A program made the position numbers and the translations under genes. Shown piece by piece: positions 28,802-38,086 of a stretch of 64,000 bases of DNA. Origin of the DNA: Sinorhizobium mexicanum (lineage in GTDB: Bacteria > Pseudomonadota > Alphaproteobacteria > Rhizobiales > Rhizobiaceae); assembly GCF_013488225.1 (NCBI RefSeq), contig NZ_CP041238.1, forward strand, positions 1-64,000, read 5' to 3'. Numbering within the stretch: position 1 is the stretch's first letter; the number at the start of each line of letters is the position of its first letter. The notes under the pieces were generated by a model. It did not search any database, was not told the DNA's origin, and worked only from the letters and a program-made list of their open reading frames with translations.

Positions 28802-29476
28802 ATGAAAACTGACGTGAAGATTTGCGGGCTGAAGACCGCGGAGGCTGTGGAGCGTGCTGTGGCGCTTGGCGCATCGCACACCGGCTTCATCTTCTTTCCG
28901 AAAAGCCCGCGCAATATCGAGCCGGACGACGCCGGTCGTCTTGCCGCGCGCATCCGCGGGCGGGCGAAGATCGTTGCCGTCACGGTCGATGCTGGCAATG
29001 ACGATCTCGATGAGATCGTCTCCGCGCTCAACCCGGATATCCTGCAGCTTCACGGTTCGGAGAGCCCGGAACGCGTGCTGACGGTCAAGGCGGTCTACGG
29101 CCTTCCTGTAATGAAAGCCTTGTCGATCCGCGAAGCGTCCGACCTCGACCGGATCGGACCCTATGTCGGCATTGCGGATCGGTTCCTCTTCGACGCCAAG
29201 CCGCCGGCAGGTTCCGAGTTGCCGGGCGGCAATGGCGTTTCGTTCGACTGGCGGCTGCTCGACGCGCTTGACGGCGGCGTCGATTACATGCTTTCCGGTG
29301 GATTGAATGCAAGCAACATCGGTGAAGCCCTTGCGCTGACCGGCGCACGGGCCATCGACACATCCTCCGGCGTCGAGAGCGCGCCGGGCGTCAAGGATTT
29401 GGAGCTCATGGAAGCATTTTTCGATGCGGTTCGCCGGGCGGATGACGAGCGCGCACGAGCAGGGAGCAAGACGTGA
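28802..29476 (+). CDS. trpF: phosphoribosylanthranilate isomerase
   Basis: TrpF converts phosphoribosylanthranilate to CdRP in tryptophan synthesis. The 224-residue TIM barrel starts [16 protein letters not shown], with the catalytic cysteine in KICGL. The general acid aspartate lies in VTVDAGND. The phosphate-binding end [10 protein letters not shown] and DTSSGVES are present. ATG 28802 is the first start that gives this N-terminus. It is the first gene of trpF-trpB-trpA and overlaps trpB by 4 bases. Confidence 0.96.
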   Translation: MKTDVKICGLKTAEAVERAVALGASHTGFIFFPKSPRNIEPDDAGRLAARIRGRAKIVAVTVDAGNDDLDEIVSALNPDILQLHGSESPERVLTVKAVYGLPVMKALSIREASDLDRIGPYVGIADRFLFDAKPPAGSELPGGNGVSFDWRLLDALDGGVDYMLSGGLNASNIGEALALTGARAIDTSSGVESAPGVKDLELMEAFFDAVRRADDERARAGSKT

Positions 29477-30693
29477 ACGAGGCGCCTAAACTGAACTCCT
29501 TCAGAGCCGGACCCGACGAGGAAGGCCGCTTCGGTATCTTTGGCGGCCGTTTCGTTGCCGAAACGCTGATGCCACTGATCCTCGACCTTCAGGACGAGTG
29601 GAACAAGGCAAAGTCTGACCCGGCCTTCAAGGCCGACCTGGAAAAGCTTGGAGCGCATTACATCGGTCGCCCGAGCCCGCTCTATTTCGCCGAGCGCCTT
29701 ACGGCCGAACTCGGCGGCGCGAAGATCTATTTCAAGCGCGAGGAGCTGAACCACACGGGCTCCCACAAGATCAACAACTGCATCGGCCAGATCCTGCTCG
29801 CCAAGCGCATGGGCAAGACGCGCATCATCGCCGAAACCGGCGCCGGCCAGCATGGCGTCGCTTCCGCGACCGTGGCTGCCCGCTTCGGCCTACCTTGCGT
29901 GGTCTATATGGGCGCGACCGACGTCGAGCGTCAGGCGCCGAACGTGTTTCGCATGAAGCTCCTCGGTGCCGAGGTGAAGCCGGTGACTGCCGGCCACGGC
30001 ACGCTCAAGGATGCGATGAACGAGGCGTTGCGCGACTGGGTGACGAACGTCGACAGCACCTATTATCTGATCGGCACCGCCGCTGGTCCGCATCCCTATC
30101 CGGAAATGGTCCGCGACTTCCAGTCGGTCATCGGCCAGGAGGCCAAGGAGCAGATTCTCGCGGCGGAGGGTCGGCTTCCCGATCTCGTCATCGCGGCGGT
30201 CGGCGGCGGCTCCAACGCAATCGGCATCTTCCATCCGTTCCTTGATGACGAAGGCGTCAAGATGGTCGGCGTCGAAGCCGGCGGCAAGGGCCTTGAGGGC
30301 GACGAGCATTGCGCCTCGATCACGGCCGGTTCGCCGGGCGTGCTTCACGGCAATCGCACCTATCTGTTGCAGGACGGCGACGGCCAGATCAAGGAAGGGC
30401 ATTCCATCTCCGCCGGTCTCGACTATCCGGGCATCGGGCCGGAGCACTCCTGGCTGAACGATATCGGCCGCGTCGAATATGTCCCGATCATGGACCATGA
30501 GGCGCTCGAAGCCTTCCAGATCCTGACGAAGCTCGAGGGCATCATTCCGGCGCTCGAACCGTCGCATGCGCTGGCTGAGGTCATCAAGCGGGCGCCGAAG
30601 ATGGGCAAGGACGAGATCATCCTGATGAATCTCTCCGGCCGCGGCGACAAGGACATTTTCACGGTCAGCAAAATTCTGGGTATGGGGCAATAA
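29473..30693 (+). CDS. trpB: tryptophan synthase beta chain
   Basis: TrpB condenses indole with serine using PLP. The 406-residue protein has the PLP lysine in [12 protein letters not shown], the glutamate region [13 protein letters not shown] and the phosphate loop GGGSNAIG. The start is GTG 29473, overlapping the trpF stop (GTGA), so translation is coupled. trpA follows 5 bases after its stop. Confidence 0.97.
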   Translation: MNEAPKLNSFRAGPDEEGRFGIFGGRFVAETLMPLILDLQDEWNKAKSDPAFKADLEKLGAHYIGRPSPLYFAERLTAELGGAKIYFKREELNHTGSHKINNCIGQILLAKRMGKTRIIAETGAGQHGVASATVAARFGLPCVVYMGATDVERQAPNVFRMKLLGAEVKPVTAGHGTLKDAMNEALRDWVTNVDSTYYLIGTAAGPHPYPEMVRDFQSVIGQEAKEQILAAEGRLPDLVIAAVGGGSNAIGIFHPFLDDEGVKMVGVEAGGKGLEGDEHCASITAGSPGVLHGNRTYLLQDGDGQIKEGHSISAGLDYPGIGPEHSWLNDIGRVEYVPIMDHEALEAFQILTKLEGIIPALEPSHALAEVIKRAPKMGKDEIILMNLSGRGDKDIFTVSKILGMGQ

Positions 30694-30698
30694 AGATC

Positions 30699-31538
30699 AT
30701 GACCGCACGTATGGAGAAGAGGTTTGCCGACGTAGCGGCGGAGGGTCGGCCAGTCCTCGTCACCTATTTCATGGGCGGCGATCCGGATTTCGATACGTCG
30801 CTCGCGATCATGAAGGCGCTGCCCAAGGCGGGCGCCGACGTCATCGAGCTAGGCATGCCTTTTTCCGATCCGATGGCCGATGGGCCGGCGATCCAGCTCG
30901 CGGGCCAACGCTCGCTGAAGGGTGGCCAGACGCTCGCAAAGACGCTCGAGCTTGCACGCCTCTTCCGCGGAGAGGACCAGCACACGCCCATCGTGCTGAT
31001 GGGCTACTACAATCCTATCTACATCTATGGCGTCGATCGTTTCCTGACGGACGCGCTGGAAGCAGGGATCGATGGCCTGATCGTCGTCGACCTGCCGCCG
31101 GAGATGGACGACGAGCTCTGCATCCCCGCGCTGAAGAGGGGTATCAATTTCATTCGCCTGGCGACGCCGACGACCGATGACCGTCGCTTGCCGAAGGTGC
31201 TCGAAAACACGTCTGGCTTCGTGTATTACGTCTCGATGACCGGCATCACCGGTTCGGCTCTGCCGGATCCCTCGCTGATTGCGGGCGCCGTTCAGCGGAT
31301 CAAGTCGCACACTGAGCTGCCCGTCTGCGTCGGTTTCGGCGTCAAGACGGCCGAACACGCGCGGGCGATCGGGGCATCGGCCGACGGTGTCGTTGTCGGC
31401 ACCGCGATCGTCAATCAGATCGCCTCCAGCCTCACGGAAGAGGGACGCGCGACCGAGGCGACGGTGCCGGGTGTCGAAGCGCTGGTCAAGGGCCTCTCGG
31501 CTGGTGTGCGGGCGGCAAGGCTCGCTGCAGCCGAATAA
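30699..31538 (+). CDS. trpA: tryptophan synthase alpha chain
   Basis: TrpA releases indole from indole-3-glycerol phosphate and channels it to TrpB. The 279-residue barrel has the catalytic glutamate in [19 protein letters not shown] and the aspartate in VVDLPPEM. The phosphate loops [11 protein letters not shown] and GVVVGTAIV are visible. accD follows 50 bases later, the usual alphaproteobacterial order. Confidence 0.97.
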   Translation: MTARMEKRFADVAAEGRPVLVTYFMGGDPDFDTSLAIMKALPKAGADVIELGMPFSDPMADGPAIQLAGQRSLKGGQTLAKTLELARLFRGEDQHTPIVLMGYYNPIYIYGVDRFLTDALEAGIDGLIVVDLPPEMDDELCIPALKRGINFIRLATPTTDDRRLPKVLENTSGFVYYVSMTGITGSALPDPSLIAGAVQRIKSHTELPVCVGFGVKTAEHARAIGASADGVVVGTAIVNQIASSLTEEGRATEATVPGVEALVKGLSAGVRAARLAAAE

Positions 31539-31588
31539 TCGCCCAGATTAGCGCGCACAACCCGAAGGAAATCTTCAGGAGTTTATAA

Positions 31589-32503
31589 GTGAACTGGATC
31601 ACAAACTACGTTCGGCCGAAGATCAATTCGATGCTGGGCCGCAGGGAAGTTCCGGAAAATCTCTGGATCAAGTGCCCTGAAACCGGCGAGATGGTGTTTC
31701 ATCGCGATCTCGAAGAGAACAAGTGGGTCATTCCGCAGTCCGGATATCATATGAAGATGCCGGCGAAAGCTCGGCTGAAGGATCTCTTCGACGGCGGGAT
31801 CTACGAGACGCTGCCGCAGCCGAAGGTGGCGCAGGACCCGCTCAAGTTCCGCGATTCGAAGAAGTACACCGATCGCCTGCGCGACAGCCGCGCGAAGACC
31901 GAGCTCGAGGATACGATCGTCGCTGGTCTTGGCCTCGTTCAGGGCGTCAAGCTCGTTGCCGTCGTCCACGAGTTCAACTTCATCGGCGGCTCGCTCGGCA
32001 TGGCGGCAGGCGAAGCGATCGTGAAGGCGTTCGAGAGGGCGATCGCCGAAAAATGCCCGCTGGTGATCTTTCCGGCCTCCGGTGGCGCCCGCATGCAGGA
32101 AGGCATCCTTTCACTGATGCAGCTTCCGCGCACGACCGTGGCGGTGAACATGCTCAAGGAAGCCGGGCTTCCCTACATCGTCGTCCTGACGAACCCGACG
32201 ACCGGTGGCGTGACCGCTTCCTACGCGATGCTCGGCGACATCCACATCGCAGAGCCTGGCGCGGAAATCGGCTTCGCCGGAAAGCGGGTGATCGAGCAGA
32301 CCCTGCGCGAAAAGTTGCCGGAAGGCTTCCAGACGTCCGAATACCTGCTGGAGCACGGCATGGTCGACATGGTGGTCAAACGGCATGACCTCCCGGCGAC
32401 CCTTGCACGTGTGCTGAAGATCCTGACGAAGAAACCGGTCGAAGCCGCCAAGCGCGAGAGTGGATCGCAAGCGACTGCCTTGCCGGTTGCGGCGCGGGCC
32501 TAG
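31589..32503 (+). CDS. accD: acetyl-CoA carboxylase carboxyltransferase beta subunit
   Basis: AccD, with AccA, transfers the carboxyl group from biotin to acetyl-CoA to form malonyl-CoA. The 304-residue protein has the crotonase-like core ([42 protein letters not shown]). The start is GTG 31589. The N-terminal segment [20 protein letters not shown] aligns with the zinc-ribbon of E. coli AccD but keeps only one of its four cysteines. It lies between trpA and folC. Confidence 0.96.
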   Translation: MNWITNYVRPKINSMLGRREVPENLWIKCPETGEMVFHRDLEENKWVIPQSGYHMKMPAKARLKDLFDGGIYETLPQPKVAQDPLKFRDSKKYTDRLRDSRAKTELEDTIVAGLGLVQGVKLVAVVHEFNFIGGSLGMAAGEAIVKAFERAIAEKCPLVIFPASGGARMQEGILSLMQLPRTTVAVNMLKEAGLPYIVVLTNPTTGGVTASYAMLGDIHIAEPGAEIGFAGKRVIEQTLREKLPEGFQTSEYLLEHGMVDMVVKRHDLPATLARVLKILTKKPVEAAKRESGSQATALPVAARA

Positions 32504-32605
32504 ACTTCGCGCGACTCGGTTTCGGTTGACTTGGCATCCCGGCGCGAGCCGCTTCATACTCTTTCGGTGGTGCGTCCCGGCGGACGATTTTTCGAGGCGA
32601 TTGAC

Positions 32606-33949
32606 ATGACGGCGACGCAGGTCAGCGAAGCGGCGCAGGAGATCGAAAAGCTTCTCGCGCTGCATCCTAAAGGGTACGACCTGTCGCTCGACAGAATTAC
32701 CCGGCTTTTGGCGGCACTCGGCAACCCGCAGGACCGTTTGCCGCCCGTCATCCATGTCGCCGGCACCAATGGAAAAGGGTCTGTCACCGCCTTTTCCCGC
32801 GCGATTCTCGAGGCCGCAGGCCTCAGCGTCCACGTCCACACGTCGCCGCATCTCGTGAACTGGCACGAGCGCTATCGGCTGGGCGCCAAGGGCGGCAAGG
32901 GTGCGCTGGTTGGCGATCGCGTGCTTGCCGATGCGGTGCGGCGCGTGGCGGAGGCCAATGCCGGCCAACAGATCACGGTCTTCGAAATCCTGACCGCGGT
33001 CACCTTCCTGCTCTTTGCCGATCATCCTGCTGACGTCGCGATCATCGAGGTCGGCCTTGGCGGCCGGTTTGACGCGACGAACGTGATTACCCGGCCGGCG
33101 GTTTCCGTCATCATGCCGATTTCGCTCGATCACCAGTCCTATCTCGGCGATCGGGTGGAACTGATCGCCGCCGAAAAGGCAGGCATCATGAAGCGCGGCT
33201 GTCCGGTGGTGATCGGCCATCAGGAGGAAGAGGGTGTGCGCGACGTGCTCGTCGCCACGGCCGAGCGCCTCGGTTGCCCGATGTCCGTCTACGGTCAGGA
33301 TTTCATGGCGCATGAGGAGTTTGGCAGGCTCGTCTTCCAGGACGAGCGCGGATTGGCGGACCTGCCGCTGCCGCGATTGCCCGGTCGGCACCAATACGCC
33401 AACGCTGCCGCGGCGATCCGCGCCGTCAGGGCGGCCGGTTTCGATGTGCCGGAGGCTGCGATCGAGAAGGGCCTGGCCACCGTCGAATGGCCCGGGCGTC
33501 TGCAGCGTCTCGCCGGCGGCAAGCTTTCGCATAACGGTCCGCCGGGCGCCGAGATCTGGGTCGACGGCGGTCACAACCCTGGCGCGGGTCAGGTCATCGC
33601 CGAGGCGATGGCGAGTTTCGAGGAGCGCGAGCCACGGCCCCTGTTTCTGATCATCGGTATGATCAACACCAAGGATCCGGTCGGCTATTTCAGGGCCTTC
33701 CTTGATCTTGCGGAACAGGTCTTCACTGTGCCGATTCACGGGTCCGATGCTGGCCTGGACCCGGTCGCTCTGGCCGAGGATGCCGGTTTTGTCGGCTTCG
33801 AGACCACCGCGACATCGTCTGTTGCGGAAGCGCTCGCGATCATTGCCGAGCTTGTCGATGAGGATCCGGTTCCGCCGCGCATCCTGATCGGCGGATCGCT
33901 TTATCTCGTCGGCGACGTGCTCGCCGAAAACGGCACGCCACCGCGGTAG
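32606..33949 (+). CDS. folC: bifunctional folylpolyglutamate/dihydrofolate synthase
   Basis: FolC adds glutamate to dihydropteroate and extends folate polyglutamate tails. The 447-residue Mur-ligase-like protein has the ATP loop VAGTNGKGSV, the omega-loop region HTSPHLVNWHERYR, the catalytic EVGLGGRFDATN and the C-terminal domain motif DGGHNPGAG. ATG 32606 gives the usual N-terminus; in-frame extension to 32531 lacks family similarity. A bidirectional terminator follows. Confidence 0.95.
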   Translation: MTATQVSEAAQEIEKLLALHPKGYDLSLDRITRLLAALGNPQDRLPPVIHVAGTNGKGSVTAFSRAILEAAGLSVHVHTSPHLVNWHERYRLGAKGGKGALVGDRVLADAVRRVAEANAGQQITVFEILTAVTFLLFADHPADVAIIEVGLGGRFDATNVITRPAVSVIMPISLDHQSYLGDRVELIAAEKAGIMKRGCPVVIGHQEEEGVRDVLVATAERLGCPMSVYGQDFMAHEEFGRLVFQDERGLADLPLPRLPGRHQYANAAAAIRAVRAAGFDVPEAAIEKGLATVEWPGRLQRLAGGKLSHNGPPGAEIWVDGGHNPGAGQVIAEAMASFEEREPRPLFLIIGMINTKDPVGYFRAFLDLAEQVFTVPIHGSDAGLDPVALAEDAGFVGFETTATSSVAEALAIIAELVDEDPVPPRILIGGSLYLVGDVLAENGTPPR

Positions 33950-33990
33950 GCGGCCTTTCGGGGCCGCGCGCTTCGCCTCGACGGCAAGAA

Positions 33991-34014
33991 AAAAGCCCGG
34001 CAAGCCGGGCTTTT
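33991..34014. terminator. bidirectional terminator between folC and trxA
   Basis: A perfect 11-bp inverted repeat, AAAAGCCCGGC and GCCGGGCTTTT with AA between, serves both convergent genes. Confidence 0.92.
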
Positions 34015-34039
34015 CGATGTTTCTCGAGATTTGGGCAGT

Positions 34040-34363
34040 TCAAGCTGCGGCCGTCGAAATCCAGGAAGTCAACGCGGTCTTCGGAGCGGCGCCAACCTTG
34101 ATGTCCGCCACTTCGCCGGCCTTGAACATGGCAAGCGTCGGGATCGAGCGTACGCCGTATTGAGCGGCGAGCTCCGGGTTTTCGTCGATGTTGAGCTTGG
34201 CGACCTTGACCTTGCCGGCGAACTCGGTGGCGATCTCCTCAAGACTCGGCGCGATCATCTTGCACGGGCCGCACCATTCGGCCCAGAAATCGACGACGAC
34301 CGGCTCGGCCGAGTTCAGGACTTCCTGCTGAAAATTGGAGGTATCGACTTTCACAGTGGCCAT
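34040..34363 (-). CDS. trxA: thioredoxin 1
   Basis: A 107-residue cytosolic thioredoxin with the redox motif WCGPC (Cys31, Cys34), the buried Asp in VVVDFWAEW and the cis-proline segment SIPTLAMF. It reduces disulfides in ribonucleotide reductase, methionine sulfoxide reductase and other proteins. It starts at ATG 34363 with AAGGAGCAG upstream. It lies 159 bases after addA and may have its own promoter in that gap. Confidence 0.97.
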   Translation of the reverse strand: MATVKVDTSNFQQEVLNSAEPVVVDFWAEWCGPCKMIAPSLEEIATEFAGKVKVAKLNIDENPELAAQYGVRSIPTLAMFKAGEVADIKVGAAPKTALTSWISTAAA

Positions 34364-34522
34364 CTGCTGCTCCTTGCTTTCGGAAATGGCGACCGTACGA
34401 TCTTGATCGTGCGGTTCTTCAAAATATTACCGCGCCTTTCGGTTCGTACCGGGGCGGCGCGGCGTGTCCAGATGTTGTGCCTCATGTGAGGCGTCGCCAC
34501 CGGATTTTCAATATCGTGTATC

Positions 34523-37500
34523 TCACTTTGTCGCGAGCTCTTCAAGACTCCTGTCCAGCACCGCGTCGGAAAGCACCTGGATTGCCGGTCCCTCGGTGAA
34601 GATCAGAGCGCAACGGAACCGTCGCCCGGGATAAAGCGGCTTGAGCAGTTCCCGGTAAATGGCAAGTTGCGTTCTGTAGACAGATGGCACCTGCTCAAGT
34701 GACATCGGCACCTGGAGATTCGTCTTGAAGTCCGCAATCGTCACCGTATCGCCGGAAATAGCCAGCCGGTCGATGCGACCCGACACGGCGAACTCGCGCC
34801 CGCCGAGGGTGAGCGTTCCCATGACGGAGACTTCCGCCCGGCTGTGCGCGGCAAAGAGCGTCTGCAGTTCGGGGTGGTCCAGCACATCCATCACGGCATC
34901 GGCAAGCGCCCGACGCTCCGGCTCGGGCCAGCGCGGGACCGACCGCAGCAGATAGCGGTCCGCCGCAGCCGGGCGTTCCGCTGGATCGATCGACGGGAGA
35001 ACCTGCAGCAGCCGATGAAGGATCGCGCCGCGCAGCAGCGAGCGATTGGGTGCCGCCTTTTCCGTGAAGAGCGCCGATCCGACGATCGATTCACTGTCCG
35101 GATCGTCGATGACAATGCCGGTACCGGACGGGGTGAGCGGCCGCGGCAGCCGACGCGGCGGCGGCAAGGGTGCCGAAAGCGTACCGGGCAGGCCCGGCGC
35201 CCTGCGCTCTCCTTCCGCCTGCACACCCTCTGTCATCCGGGCGTCGATATGGGGATGCGTCTCGCGCCACGCGTGGCCGGTCCATTCTTCGCCGCCCGCA
35301 CGGAACACCATGGGCGTGCCGCGTCCTTTGATATCCTGCGCCAGCGTCCCCTGGACCATGGCATGCCAGGTATCGGTATTCTCCCTCTGCCCGCGATAGC
35401 CGCAGATGACGAGCCGGTCTGCGGCGCGTGTCATGCCGACGTAGAGGAGGCGCCGGTATTCCTCCTCAGCCAGCGCCTTCAGGCGAGCGTTGTCGGCGTT
35501 GAGCAGGGAGTTCGTGCCGGAGCCGGGCGCCCGCCAGACAGGCACGGTCACGACGGAACCGTCGCCCCGCGGCTTTTCGAAAAGGCGCAGATCTGGAACA
35601 TGCTGGCTATTGAACGCCTTGCCACCGCCGTCGACGAGGAAGACGACCGGCGCCTCCAGGCCCTTTGCCGCGTGCACGGTCATGACGCGCACTTCGTCGC
35701 GCTCCTCCTGCTCGCGCTTGACCGTCGGCGCTTCGATCTCAAGCGTCGAGATGAAGGCCTGCAGTCCGGGCAAGCCGGCTCTTTCGTGATCGAGCGCGAA
35801 AGTCAGGAATTCATCGAGAATGTCGCTGACCTCGCTGCCCAGCCGGGCAAGGAAAGCCGCCCTGCCGCCCAGAACACCCAGGATGCGGGCATAAAAATCG
35901 TGCGGCAGCATATGGCGGGCGATGTCGGCATAGTGCGAGAGCGTGCGCGCGACCGGGTGGTACCGGCTCGTCTCCTGGACGCCGAAGCTCTGCAGGCGTT
36001 GCCAGAGGCTCTCGGTTTCTGGCCTTCCTGCCGCAAGTTCGAAAAGATCGTCCTCACCGAGATTGATGAGCGGGCTTTTCAAGAGCGCGGCGAGAGAAAG
36101 GTCGTCATCCGGTAGCAGAGCAAAGCGGCCGAGCGCCATCAGATCCTGAATCGCAATGTGGCTGGTCAGCACGAGGCGGTCGGCACCAGCGACCGGGATG
36201 TTGTTTCTGCGCTTCAGTGCCCGTGTCAAAGCATTGACGAAAGCGTCGCGCTTGCGAACGAGGACGATCACGTCGCCGGGCCGCATCGGCCGGCGAATGC
36301 CCTTCTCGATGACGGCCTCCTTGCCGATCCAGTCATCGAGAACCGCGGCGATGCGCCGGGCCAGAATGTTTGCCGGCGCGCGCTCGGGAGTCGCATCGAA
36401 GGCGGCTGTCCACTCCTCTTCGGCGAGGGTCGGTTCGGGCGCGATCACGTCCCATATGTCGACGGTGCCGGGGTGGCCGATCCGGTTGGAGGCATGAACG
36501 ATCGCCTCGTCCTGAGCGCTGAGCCCCTTGGCGTTCGCCTTGTTGGCAAAGACCGTGTCGACGGCCGACAGGACGTCGATGGTCGAACGGAAGGAAAGCT
36601 GCAGGCGGATCGGGCTGAAGTATTTTCCGCCAGCGCGTACGCGCCGCTCCGTCACGATGCTCTCGCGGGAGAAGCGCTCCGGCCGTGCGCCCTGGAACGA
36701 ATAGATCGATTGCTTCTCGTCGCCGACGGCGAAGATCGTCCGCTCGTCAGCTCTCGCCGTCTCGCCGGCGAAGAAATCGGCGGCAAGCGACTGGATGATC
36801 GTCCATTGCGCGGGGCTCGTGTCCTGTGCCTCGTCGACGAGGATGTGGTCGATGCCCTGGTCGAGCTTGTAGTGAACCCAGGCGCCGACATCGCCGCGGG
36901 CAAAAAGCGCTGCCGTGCGATTGATCAGATCCTCGAAGTCGAGCTGGCTGCGCGCCTTCTTGATTTCCTCGTAATCGCGGTTGAGCCTTTCAGCGAGCGT
37001 GAGTGCGGCACCTGTCGCTTCGTACATCCTGACGATGCTCAATCGGTCGACGCAGGCGACGACATGATCGCGCGCTTGCTCCACGAGCGGTGCGAGGTCA
37101 GGCGCCTCGCGCCGCATCGCGGCGTTCAAAAAGGTGGAGTCAGCCCGCGGCTTGCCGCCGCCGTTGAAGAAAAGTCCGAGCAGCTTCCGGTAGCGCTCCT
37201 CGGGATCGGCGAGCCTTGCGACCGCCTTCAGTCCTTCTGCAAACTCGGAAGGCTTGGCGCCGCCCTTGCGTGCTGCGAGATCGAGATATTGGTCAAGAGC
37301 CGCGCCGTTCAGACCGGCCAGCGGCCAGACCTTCGCCAGCACGCTTTCTGCAGTCTCGCCCGGCGCGATCGCGAGCGATGCACGCAGATGCGCTTCCAAT
37401 CCGCCCCGCGTCGCGGCGCGATCGAGGAACGCCTGAATGGGCGTGCGATTGGCGACGATCGTCTCCAGCAGCCTTTCGAGGCCCGTATCGTCGGCGAGAT

Positions 37501-38086
37501 CGAGAACAGTGGCGAAGGCGGCGGCGAGCTCCGGGTCATCCGCCGCAGTGGCCGCCAGCAACGCACGCCGTGCATCCGCGAGCAAGACCGCAGCGGCGCT
37601 GTCGTCGAGCACGGAAAAATGGCCGGCGACGTTGGCTTCGAGCGGAAACTGATGCAGGAGCGCTTCGCAGAATGCGTGGATCGTCTGGATCTTCAGGCCG
37701 CCGGGCGTCTCTAGCGCGGCGGCGAACAACCGTCGTGCCTCCTGGATTTTCACGATTGAGGGCCGTGCGCCCTCGATCACTTCGATACGCTTCTCAAGCG
37801 AAGCATCGTCAAGCGTCGCCCATTCGGCCAGGCGCTCGAACACCCGGTTCGACATTTCTGAAGCGGCGGCCTTCGTATAGGTGAGACACAGGATCGCGGA
37901 AGGGCGGCAGCCGGCGAGCAGCAGGCGGATGACGCGCTGGGTCAGGACATGTGTTTTGCCCGATCCGGCATTGGCGGAAACCCAGGCCGAACGCGCCGGG
38001 TCGGAGGCGAGCGATTGCCGCTCCGTCGTCCAGTCGAGCCAGGCCCGGGGTGTCGTTTCCCGAGGCCCGAAAGTGTCATCCCTCAT
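34523..38086 (-). CDS. addA: double-strand break repair helicase-nuclease AddA
   Basis: AddA is the helicase subunit of AddAB, the alphaproteobacterial counterpart of RecBCD. The 1187-residue protein has Walker A SANAGSGKTHVLTQR near residue 35, the Walker B motif HILVDEAQDTSPAQW, motif VTERRVRAGGKYF, a UvrD-like motif VMTVHAAKGLEAPVVFL and the C-terminal RecB-like nuclease motif TIADFKTN. Start ATG 38086 overlaps addB by 11 bases and has AGGCGAGG about 8 bases upstream; ATGs at 38092 and 38095 also exist. Confidence 0.95.
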   Translation of the reverse strand: MRDDTFGPRETTPRAWLDWTTERQSLASDPARSAWVSANAGSGKTHVLTQRVIRLLLAGCRPSAILCLTYTKAAASEMSNRVFERLAEWATLDDASLEKRIEVIEGARPSIVKIQEARRLFAAALETPGGLKIQTIHAFCEALLHQFPLEANVAGHFSVLDDSAAAVLLADARRALLAATAADDPELAAAFATVLDLADDTGLERLLETIVANRTPIQAFLDRAATRGGLEAHLRASLAIAPGETAESVLAKVWPLAGLNGAALDQYLDLAARKGGAKPSEFAEGLKAVARLADPEERYRKLLGLFFNGGGKPRADSTFLNAAMRREAPDLAPLVEQARDHVVACVDRLSIVRMYEATGAALTLAERLNRDYEEIKKARSQLDFEDLINRTAALFARGDVGAWVHYKLDQGIDHILVDEAQDTSPAQWTIIQSLAADFFAGETARADERTIFAVGDEKQSIYSFQGARPERFSRESIVTERRVRAGGKYFSPIRLQLSFRSTIDVLSAVDTVFANKANAKGLSAQDEAIVHASNRIGHPGTVDIWDVIAPEPTLAEEEWTAAFDATPERAPANILARRIAAVLDDWIGKEAVIEKGIRRPMRPGDVIVLVRKRDAFVNALTRALKRRNNIPVAGADRLVLTSHIAIQDLMALGRFALLPDDDLSLAALLKSPLINLGEDDLFELAAGRPETESLWQRLQSFGVQETSRYHPVARTLSHYADIARHMLPHDFYARILGVLGGRAAFLARLGSEVSDILDEFLTFALDHERAGLPGLQAFISTLEIEAPTVKREQEERDEVRVMTVHAAKGLEAPVVFLVDGGGKAFNSQHVPDLRLFEKPRGDGSVVTVPVWRAPGSGTNSLLNADNARLKALAEEEYRRLLYVGMTRAADRLVICGYRGQRENTDTWHAMVQGTLAQDIKGRGTPMVFRAGGEEWTGHAWRETHPHIDARMTEGVQAEGERRAPGLPGTLSAPLPPPRRLPRPLTPSGTGIVIDDPDSESIVGSALFTEKAAPNRSLLRGAILHRLLQVLPSIDPAERPAAADRYLLRSVPRWPEPERRALADAVMDVLDHPELQTLFAAHSRAEVSVMGTLTLGGREFAVSGRIDRLAISGDTVTIADFKTNLQVPMSLEQVPSVYRTQLAIYRELLKPLYPGRRFRCALIFTEGPAIQVLSDAVLDRSLEELATK

